Shown here: piece by piece, positions 57,541 to 64,000 of the stretch | Position numbering within the stretch: the stretch's first letter is position 1 | How the letters are laid out: every line of letters starts with the position of its first letter | From: Kiritimatiellia bacterium | Lineage (GTDB): Bacteria; Verrucomicrobiota; Kiritimatiellia; UBA8416; JADHWI01 | NCBI GenBank assembly: GCA_030744755.1 | Contig: JASLPY010000007.1 | Coordinates: 1-64,000, forward strand | Length of the DNA stretch: 64,000 nt | Reading direction: 5' to 3' | The notes under the pieces: generated by a model | Told to the model about the DNA's origin: nothing | The model's input: only the letters and a program-made list of their open reading frames with translations | Databases searched by the model: none | Position numbers and translations under genes: made by a program

Positions 57541-57599
57541 TCGACTACAGTTGATCATGGAGTATGTTAGACAACGACAGTCGACAAGAGGACATAGCC

Positions 57600-58757
57600 A
57601 TGCCCAGAAAGAAGAAAAGGATCGCTGTTGCTACGGAGTTTTACCCCTTGCGCAAACATTATGACCTGATTCACGGGGTTCAGAAATTTGCCGAGGCTCA
57701 AGACAATTGGGAGCTTGACATCGGCCCTTATCCTGAGGCGCGCAAGAACTTCAGTAAACGCTTTGACGGAGTCGTTGGGCGCATCAGCGCGGAGACGCTG
57801 GCCGCCGCTCGCGCCGCCGGGATCCCCGTGGTAAACACCCATATCCAATCCTCTACCGTCGAAGGGGTGCCCCATGTGCTGATTGACAGTTATAAGGCGG
57901 GGCGAATGGCTGCTGAACATCTGATTGCCCGTGGACTGCGCCGCATCGTCTACATAAGCATACGCGGGAGTTTGGCCAATAATGAGAACTGCAAGGGGGT
58001 CGCAGCCGTAGCCAAGGAACAGGGTTGCGCCTGTAGTCGCTTCTACGTCAACCGCATTTTTTGGAGCTCGTCTCTTCAGCAAAGGCAGTTCGTGGCAACG
58101 CTGACCAAGGCCGCGCAGGACTGGCAAGCGCCGCTCGGTATTGCGACCTTTGAGGATCACCTTGGCCGCAGCGCGGTTACCGAGGTACAAGAGCTCGGCT
58201 GGTCCGTGCCCCAGGACATCGCGGTGATCTCCGCCGGCAACGACGAAATCCACTGCTGTAACCTCTTCCCGACGCTGTCGAGCATCGACCTGGGCTATGA
58301 GCAGAACGGTTACGAAGCCGCCCGTTTACTGGAGGAGCTGATGCTCGGGAAGGCTCCGCCGGAGGAGACGATCCTGGTTCCGCCGAAGGAATTGGTTCTG
58401 CGCCAAACCAGCGACGTGTTCGCGGTCACCGATCCAAGGGTCTCCCGGGCGCTGCGCTTTCTGGCCGACAACTCTCATTGCGAGATTTCCGTCGGTGACG
58501 TCGCCGCAGTGGCGGGCATCAACCGGCAGAACCTCAACCGGCTATTCAACCGTCATATTGGCCACAGTATCAACAGGGAGCTGATCCGCCTGCGGATCGA
58601 GGCCTTCAAGCGTCTGCTGGTGGAATCCGACATGCCGCTCAAAAAGGCCGGTGCGCAGGCCGGCTTCGGCTCCGAATCACAAGTCTACCGCGTCTTCAAA
58701 CGTCTCAACGGCATGACCCCCGCCGAGTATCGGGAAAAGCGGCAGTTGGAGCGATAA
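57600..58757 (+). CDS. XylR-type transcriptional regulator (LacI/periplasmic-binding-like sensor + AraC HTH)
   Basis: MPRKKKRIAVATEFYPLRKHYDLIHGVQKFAEAQDNWELD; FEDHLGRSAVTEVQELGWSVPQDIAVISAGNDE; C-terminal HTH VGDVAAVAGINRQNLNRLFNRHIGHSI..AGFGSESQVYRVFKRLNGMTPAEYR; likely start at 57600. Confidence 0.92.
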   Translation: MPRKKKRIAVATEFYPLRKHYDLIHGVQKFAEAQDNWELDIGPYPEARKNFSKRFDGVVGRISAETLAAARAAGIPVVNTHIQSSTVEGVPHVLIDSYKAGRMAAEHLIARGLRRIVYISIRGSLANNENCKGVAAVAKEQGCACSRFYVNRIFWSSSLQQRQFVATLTKAAQDWQAPLGIATFEDHLGRSAVTEVQELGWSVPQDIAVISAGNDEIHCCNLFPTLSSIDLGYEQNGYEAARLLEELMLGKAPPEETILVPPKELVLRQTSDVFAVTDPRVSRALRFLADNSHCEISVGDVAAVAGINRQNLNRLFNRHIGHSINRELIRLRIEAFKRLLVESDMPLKKAGAQAGFGSESQVYRVFKRLNGMTPAEYREKRQLER

Positions 58758-58760
58758 GGT

Positions 58761-58810
58761 CCATAGGGGTCGGACCACGGTAGGTCACATGCTTGGAGGG
58801 AGATAAGTGC
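58761..58810 (+). repeat. 50-bp repeat, right copy
   Basis: ccataggggtcggaccacggtaggtcacatgcttggagggagataagtgc. Confidence 0.9.
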
Positions 58811-58819
58811 ATATTCGAC

Positions 58820-59218
58820 CTACGTTGCTTCGATCGCCCAGAAGTGAGTGGGAGAGACAATCAAGATGTCTCCTGTCTTCTTCAGATCAAGCAAGTCTTT
58901 ATCTCCTGTAATGATGCATTCACAATTTCCCGACATTGCCGTGGCAATGATATTGTCATCATCTGGATCTCGAGAAACAGGAGAAGGAAGAGTTTGAGTG
59001 GCTACAATTGAACAACGTGACTTCAACAGGCTGACAGCGGCATGAGCTTCTCGCGCTGTAAACTTGAATTCGTCGGTTAGCTTGTCTTTCAGCTCGTCGA
59101 GTATGAACTTTGAAAGAACAACATCGTGATTGAGTACGCAGTGCTCAAGAAGCTCGTTGCATACACCGTGAGAAATGAACGCGGCAATGAGAACATTTGT
59201 GTCTATCACTAGTCTCAT
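58820..59218 (-). CDS. PIN-domain toxin (COG1569-like)
   Basis: MRLVIDTNVLIAAFISHGVCNELLEHCVLNHDVVLSKFILDELKDKL; DPDDDNIIATAMSGNCECIITGDKDLLDLKK. Confidence 0.9.
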   Translation of the reverse strand: MRLVIDTNVLIAAFISHGVCNELLEHCVLNHDVVLSKFILDELKDKLTDEFKFTAREAHAAVSLLKSRCSIVATQTLPSPVSRDPDDDNIIATAMSGNCECIITGDKDLLDLKKTGDILIVSPTHFWAIEAT

Positions 59219-59433
59219 GATACGCGATCGAACACATCTTGATCGGTATAGACTCCGTTTGCGGAAGCCTTGCTCATCATCGACTTGCGCATAGATCGAA
59301 ATCGGCGAATGAATAGATAGTCGCGAAGAGACTCTCTAACGATATCGCTTCTAGAGACTCCATCCTCCCGTGACAATTTCTCGAGTTCTGATTTCATCTG
59401 TTCAGGAACGCTTATGGTTATCGTACTTCTCAT
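59215..59433 (-). CDS. Ribbon-helix-helix antitoxin
   Basis: MRSTITISVPEQMKSELEKLSREDGVSRSDIVRESLRDYL; 4-bp overlap with the PIN gene. Confidence 0.88.
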   Translation of the reverse strand: MRSTITISVPEQMKSELEKLSREDGVSRSDIVRESLRDYLFIRRFRSMRKSMMSKASANGVYTDQDVFDRVS

Positions 59434-59559
59434 ACAAACACCTCTCTTTATCCTGTAATAAAATATAGTACAGCTGTAATAAAGTCAACATATTTGAGCT
59501 TTCTGCGTTGCCGATACCACTCGTCCCCCTTTGAATTCTGCCGATACGATAAATCCGCC

Positions 59560-59655
59560 CTGTTCGCGCAGGCGCTTAGACCTCTCCTGGATTCTGAGGA
59601 TCAGGACGCAGTCGTCAATGATGACGAAAATCAAACGATAGTCACCAACCCGGTA
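59560..59655 (-). pseudogene. RelE/ParE-like toxin C-terminal fragment
   Basis: Reverse translation QYRVGDYRLIFVIIDDCVLILRIQERSKRLREQ; no start or N-terminus. Confidence 0.5.
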
Positions 59656-59656
59656 C

Positions 59657-59745
59657 TGCAGTTATTCCCGACCCTGTCGAGTATCGATCTGGGCTATGAA
59701 CAGAACGGTTACGAAGCCGCCCGCTTGCCGGCGTCCCTGATGCGG
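59657..59745 (+). pseudogene. Fragment of a second XylR-type regulator
   Basis: LFPTLSSIDLGYEQNGYEAARL identical to residues of the 57600..58757 product; DNA similarity stops on both sides. Confidence 0.8.
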
Positions 59746-59761
59746 AGGAGGGGGAAGAGTC

Positions 59762-61069
59762 CTATGGTGCAGCCCAGTCAACGGGTAATTTCGCTTCGGG
59801 ATAGGTCAGGGCGCTGAAACTCCGTTTCGACTTCTTCTGGTAGAATATCCAGTCGGCGAAATCCAAGAGGGCCAGCCAGTCCTCTCCCTTCTGGGCGTGG
59901 CCGCCATCGCGCCAGGAAATCCCCTGTTTGCCCTTGGCATCGAGCCAGTCGAAAACCTTGTTCGCCGCTCGGTAGGTCAACTCAGTTCCATAGGGGTTGG
60001 CCCAGTAGTCCTGGCGGGCGTGGGCGTTGAACATGGCGCGGGGTGCGATGAGGGCCTTGGCGGTATGCGCATCATAGGGCAGGCGATCCTCTTTACCGCC
60101 AAACTGAAAGAAGCGGGCGTGCCACCAATGGGGAAACTGCTTCTTGTGCAGGATGAGTCGCTGCTGCCTCTGGCCTTCTTCGAAATAGCGCAGACTGCCC
60201 GTGCCACCGGTGCCCGATGAATTGGGCGCGGTTATGGCAATACGCTCATCGTAGATACCGGCGCACAGCGCTGTCTTGCCGCCACGGGAATGCCCCGTCA
60301 CGACGATACTATCCATGTCCACGAGTTCGAGCCTGTCCAGCGCATCGATCGTTAGGCTGTGGCCCCAGGCCCAGGCGGCAATCGTCCCCCAGTCGTAATC
60401 AGGGTAGAGCGCCAACACGCCCTTGTTGCGGTTGTTCGCTTTGTCATCGGCAATGTCGGTGCGCATAAAGAGACAGAGCAGGTACCCGCGGTTGACTGCC
60501 TCTTCTGCTGCCGCCCTGTCATACCTGTTCGAGGCGAAGAAGGCCCAGGTGTTCTTGATGATTACCGGCACGCGCTTGAGTTCGTTCGGTCGGATGAGTT
60601 CAAAGCGGACCGTCGCCTTCTTCCCATTTCGCTCCAGGCTGATGGCGTAGCGTTCTTGAAAGGCCTTGCCGGCAAATACCGACTTTGATTCGAGTTTCTC
60701 CAGTCCGACATCTTTCGGCAGGGGCGGGCGTTCGCCGAATTGATAGTATGCCATCATCGCCTTGAGATAGTGGCGCTGTGCCGGCCACTCGGCTTTGGTC
60801 GTCAGCCGAGTGCCGTCAGACTTGACGAAGGGATCGGGCATGCCGCTGTGCACCGGGAGTTCGCCTACCGGCGGAAAGGTATAGGTCTTCGTCGGTTTGG
60901 CCTCCGGCGGCGCGGCGCAGAGCACCAGCGGCGCTGATAGGCTTGTCAGCAAGAAGGCACCCGCCGCAACAAGCGTATCTATCGAGAATCTCTTCATTGT
61001 CACTTCTTCGTCTACTAGATGATTATCATCTATCACTGATGGGCATTTGCTTTCACAACCACTCAGCAT
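59762..61069 (-). CDS. CE15-like glucuronoyl esterase / acetyl-xylan-esterase-type hydrolase, secreted
   Basis: DSIVVTGHSRGGKTALCAGIYDERIAITAPNSSGTGGTGSLRY; FFQFGGKEDRLPYDAHTAKALIAPRAMFNAHARQDYWANPYGTELTYRAANKVF. Confidence 0.8.
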   Translation of the reverse strand: MLSGCESKCPSVIDDNHLVDEEVTMKRFSIDTLVAAGAFLLTSLSAPLVLCAAPPEAKPTKTYTFPPVGELPVHSGMPDPFVKSDGTRLTTKAEWPAQRHYLKAMMAYYQFGERPPLPKDVGLEKLESKSVFAGKAFQERYAISLERNGKKATVRFELIRPNELKRVPVIIKNTWAFFASNRYDRAAAEEAVNRGYLLCLFMRTDIADDKANNRNKGVLALYPDYDWGTIAAWAWGHSLTIDALDRLELVDMDSIVVTGHSRGGKTALCAGIYDERIAITAPNSSGTGGTGSLRYFEEGQRQQRLILHKKQFPHWWHARFFQFGGKEDRLPYDAHTAKALIAPRAMFNAHARQDYWANPYGTELTYRAANKVFDWLDAKGKQGISWRDGGHAQKGEDWLALLDFADWIFYQKKSKRSFSALTYPEAKLPVDWAAP

Positions 61070-61084
61070 TTCTGCTTTTGTGAG

Positions 61085-62644
61085 TTACTCCGAAAGGCTC
61101 AGGTTACTGTAGAACTGCTGGTCCAGCTCATAGTATTCACCGGAATGATCTTCAACCGGAATGAGGTCGACCAGCACGACGGCATTCTTCTCAAGCGTCA
61201 GGTCGAGGTGGAGGCACGTTTCCGTCCTTTGCAGATCATGATAGTGACAGGTTGGTTGGGCCGACTCACGCAGGCGTTCGACATCTTCGCGGGAGGGGTT
61301 GCGCTCACGCCCCAACATCTCCCAGGTACGGTAAGGGTTGGCGTTCAACTCGTCGACAAGCAGTGTTCGGGCTGTGTACGGTGTATCATTATCAGGTAAC
61401 TTGATCCGGTAGTTGACTTGCTGTGCATCACGACTGCTGTCATTGGGATTCCACAGGACGCCAACGACATGTCCATCGTCACGGCGCGTGAAGAGCGAAT
61501 TGGGTGTGCGGTCGAGGACCGTAACCCCCAGTTGACTGAAGAAATGAAACATGTGATAGGTCGGCTTGGGAATGTCGTGGATATTGATCATGCCAAAGCC
61601 GCCATGGAACTCAGCCCGTGGAATTGTCTCTTCGACAAAGATATCAGAGACAGCCCAGTAAGAGAGGCTGTCCGGCGCCTGGGCTTCGCTCACCGTCCGA
61701 GCCAGATAGGCCGCGTTAAACGGCAGATCGTGGATGATCTCGTGCGTCGATGTTGTGCTGTTGTACTCGGTGATGTGGAGCGGCAGATCGGGGATGGGCG
61801 AGCGGTCAATCTCATCACGCATCTGTTGGAACCGGTTTGGCAGGAAGGTGGGTTCTGCAACCTGGTGGTAGGAGAACTCGCCTTTGCGCGCAGATGTGTT
61901 GGCAGAGTAAGAGTGCGACGTCACGAAGTCCACGGGTGTGTTGGTTTCGTGGCAAAAGGTCAGGAACTCATCGATGTAGGCTTTGACCCGACCGGCGGTG
62001 GACGGGCCACCGACGCGGAAGCCGGCATCGGCGGCCTTCACGGCCTTCACGGTGTGCGCGTAGAGCTTGTGGTACTCGTCCATGGTCGACGACCAGAAAC
62101 CGTCCAGGTTGGGCTCGTTCCAGACCTCGTAGTACCAGTTCAACATCTCCTTCTTGCCATAACGTTTGAGCCAATGCCGCATCAGGTTTTCGATCAGCTC
62201 TGTCCAGAGGCCGTAGTCACGCGGCGGAGACGTGTAGGCGTCCCAGCGCATCAGGCTATGACGACTGCTGGCCAGGATGCGCGGCATGAAACCGATCTCC
62301 ACGAACGGGCGGATACCGATATCCAGCAGGCGGTCGATGATCAGGTCGATGAACGCGTAGTTGGCCATGACGTCGCCTTCACCGGCCAACTGGTCCGTAT
62401 CGAATCCCAGTTCCGGATTGAGCCCCGCCTTGCCCTGGTTAGCCCAGGAACAGAGGTCCGGTGAACCGGAGAGAAGACCGTGGCAGCGCAGGTATTCTAC
62501 TCCCAGATCCCGGTGTGCCATCTCGAGGTGTTTAAGCGTCCGTTCATACAGGGCCAGACCCAGGTGTCCGGAGCCGATCACCTTGTTGAAGTTGTGTCTA
62601 AATTGTCCGCCATCCCCATTGGGGGTGAGTTTGATCGTGTTCAT
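61085..62644 (-). CDS. Glycoside hydrolase family 39-like (beta-xylosidase type)
   Basis: FNKVIGSGHLGLALYERTLKHLEMAHRDLGVEYLRCHGLL; WYYEVWNEPNLDGFW; FVTSHSYSA; ITEYNSTTS. Confidence 0.85.
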   Translation of the reverse strand: MNTIKLTPNGDGGQFRHNFNKVIGSGHLGLALYERTLKHLEMAHRDLGVEYLRCHGLLSGSPDLCSWANQGKAGLNPELGFDTDQLAGEGDVMANYAFIDLIIDRLLDIGIRPFVEIGFMPRILASSRHSLMRWDAYTSPPRDYGLWTELIENLMRHWLKRYGKKEMLNWYYEVWNEPNLDGFWSSTMDEYHKLYAHTVKAVKAADAGFRVGGPSTAGRVKAYIDEFLTFCHETNTPVDFVTSHSYSANTSARKGEFSYHQVAEPTFLPNRFQQMRDEIDRSPIPDLPLHITEYNSTTSTHEIIHDLPFNAAYLARTVSEAQAPDSLSYWAVSDIFVEETIPRAEFHGGFGMINIHDIPKPTYHMFHFFSQLGVTVLDRTPNSLFTRRDDGHVVGVLWNPNDSSRDAQQVNYRIKLPDNDTPYTARTLLVDELNANPYRTWEMLGRERNPSREDVERLRESAQPTCHYHDLQRTETCLHLDLTLEKNAVVLVDLIPVEDHSGEYYELDQQFYSNLSLSE

Positions 62645-62672
62645 TTGAGTTGCCTTTGGTATCTTAGTGGAA

Positions 62673-64000
62673 CTATTTGTTCTCTTTCACCCATACCAGC
62701 ATTCTGCCTGGCTCGCGGTTGTTCCAGTGGGAGAAGGGTACGGCCTGCAGCGTTCCGGCGGAATCGGTTAGCGCCGTCACGCCCCCCAACAGGTCGGGAA
62801 GGTGCTTGGCATGGAGTTCAGCCTCGGGAGGAAGAGCGACCTCTTCGGGATCTGTCCCCAGGTCGGTCTCTTCAAGGCAATACAGCAGGGGCCCCCGCAT
62901 CAGCGCGACACGGCCTTGGTTCGCCTCGACCTTGGGATGGGCGTAGACACGCTGAACCTGCATGGGAAAGTCGATCGTGATCTGATCGCCGGTTTGCCAG
63001 GTGCGGTTGATCACGCAGTAGCCTTTGACACGAGCAGTCGTGTCGATGGCCTCATCGTTGACTTTGATCGTTGGGGTGGCACTGCCACCGCGAGTCGAGT
63101 ACAGGTCGCTGGGCACCGGCCTGCCGTCCACCCATCCGGGAATGCGGACATGCATAGCAAAATCAAACGCCGTTTCCGGCTCGACGGTGATCGTGACCCG
63201 GCCTTTCCATGGATACTCTGTTTCCTGCGTGACCTGCACGCCACCGGTGCCCAGATGGATGTTTGCCGCGCTGCCGGCGAAATGATCAACATAAAGGTCG
63301 TTGCCGGTGGTGGCGTAGAGCAAGGCCGGGACTTGGGGGATGATCCGGACCACATTGGTCGGGCAGCAGGCCGGATAGTTCCAGGGGAGGCGTTCGCGCG
63401 GACCGCTGCAGGACAGGGGATTGCGGTAGAAGGTCAGGCAGCCCGAAAGGTCCGTGCTCGACAGGAAGTGGTTGTACAGGATCGTCTCAACCACATCGGC
63501 ATATTTCGCATCACCGGTCAACAGCCCCATACGTTGGGAGAAGAGCATCATGGCCACTCCGCCACAAGTCTCGCAATAGCCGTCGTTCGGCAGTAGATAC
63601 TCGTCACCGAACCCCTCATCATCGTATTGGTGTGTGCCGGCGCCACCGGAGATGTAGAGCTTCTTACTGACGATATTCTCCCAGATGGCTTCGGCCGTGA
63701 CGGCATAATCATGTAGATCACTCTCCATTGCGATATCAGCAATGGCGGTATAGAGATAACCCGCACGGACCGCATGACCAGTTGCTTCACGTTGTTCAAG
63801 AACCGGCAGATGGTCCTGACGATAGGCTGGCGGGCGGTTGCGTCCGGGACGTCGATCGCCTTCCAGGATGGGCTTGCCGGAGTATTCGCGTTTCACGCGT
63901 TCGGTGTCGCCGCGCACGTCCACGAAATACTTGCCCAGTTCGAAGTGTCTCCTTTCACCCGTCACCCGGTAGAGCTTCATGAGCGCCAGTTCGATCCCCT
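62673..64000 (-). CDS. GH127-like (DUF1680) family protein, N-terminus beyond window end
   Basis: MKLYRVTGERRHFELGKYFVDVRG; EATGHAVRAGYLYTAIADIA; YCETCGGVAMMLFSQRM; ACCPTNVVRIIPQVPALLYA. Confidence 0.87.
   Translation of the reverse strand, partial: GIELALMKLYRVTGERRHFELGKYFVDVRGDTERVKREYSGKPILEGDRRPGRNRPPAYRQDHLPVLEQREATGHAVRAGYLYTAIADIAMESDLHDYAVTAEAIWENIVSKKLYISGGAGTHQYDDEGFGDEYLLPNDGYCETCGGVAMMLFSQRMGLLTGDAKYADVVETILYNHFLSSTDLSGCLTFYRNPLSCSGPRERLPWNYPACCPTNVVRIIPQVPALLYATTGNDLYVDHFAGSAANIHLGTGGVQVTQETEYPWKGRVTITVEPETAFDFAMHVRIPGWVDGRPVPSDLYSTRGGSATPTIKVNDEAIDTTARVKGYCVINRTWQTGDQITIDFPMQVQRVYAHPKVEANQGRVALMRGPLLYCLEETDLGTDPEEVALPPEAELHAKHLPDLLGGVTALTDSAGTLQAVPFSHWNNREPGRMLVWVKENK

Noticed and set aside
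57025-57570. 181-aa plus-strand ORF across the GA tract (and overlapping 57029..57401 minus ORFs)
   Set aside because: RERERERE comes from the GA microsatellite; several frames are open at once, no recognisable domain, and it runs into the conserved regulatory element.
1-64000. CRISPR arrays, rRNA genes, integrase/transposase genes, prophage modules
   Set aside because: Looked for; no regularly spaced repeats, rRNA signatures or intact transposase/integrase ORFs were seen in this window.

Overview
64-kb bacterial window; gene content suggests the PVC group (Kiritimatiellota/Lentisphaerae-like), which is an inference from gene style only. About 1-25.6 kb is a dense, mostly minus-strand housekeeping block: rsmA (partial), SurA/PpiC, a lipoprotein (+), a SpoU methyltransferase (+), a short alaS, recA, cinA/pncC, galE, lpxD, ompH/skp, bamA, dnaB, rplI, rpsR, ssb, rpsF, pth, rplY/ctc, prs, tRNA-Gln(UUG), ispE, valS, cimA, lysC, hom. 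About 25.6-26.6 kb is a repeat-rich intergenic island. About 27.5-53 kb and 59.8-64 kb form a carbohydrate-degradation region: four sulfatases, GH43, GH39, two GH127-like enzymes, a CE15-like esterase, two SASA-type esterase proteins, a GH67/GH20-N-like enzyme, a DUF6288-like PDZ protein, a HEAT-repeat protein and a tri-CXXCH TolB/HZS-alpha-like protein. No SusC/D pair is visible. About 53.3-59.7 kb is an accessory island with AbiEi/AbiEii, FitA/VapB-VapC and RHH-PIN toxin-antitoxin modules, a XylR-type (periplasmic-binding-protein-like plus AraC HTH) regulator, repeats and gene fragments. The most interesting unexplained structure is a roughly 50-75 bp conserved intergenic element with an inverted-repeat core (GGTTGGC..GCCAACT) and a right motif GCAATTTGGATTCTG. 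It occurs six times, in the same orientation, upstream of five minus-strand sulfatase/esterase/cytochrome-like genes and upstream of the XylR-type regulator. I interpret it as the operator or leader of an undescribed regulon. A second copy of the regulator's own 5' region has lost its gene (53.1-53.25 kb), and a fragment of a second regulator lies at 59.66 kb, suggesting regulator duplication and decay. All assignments come from reading the sequence; no database search was run.
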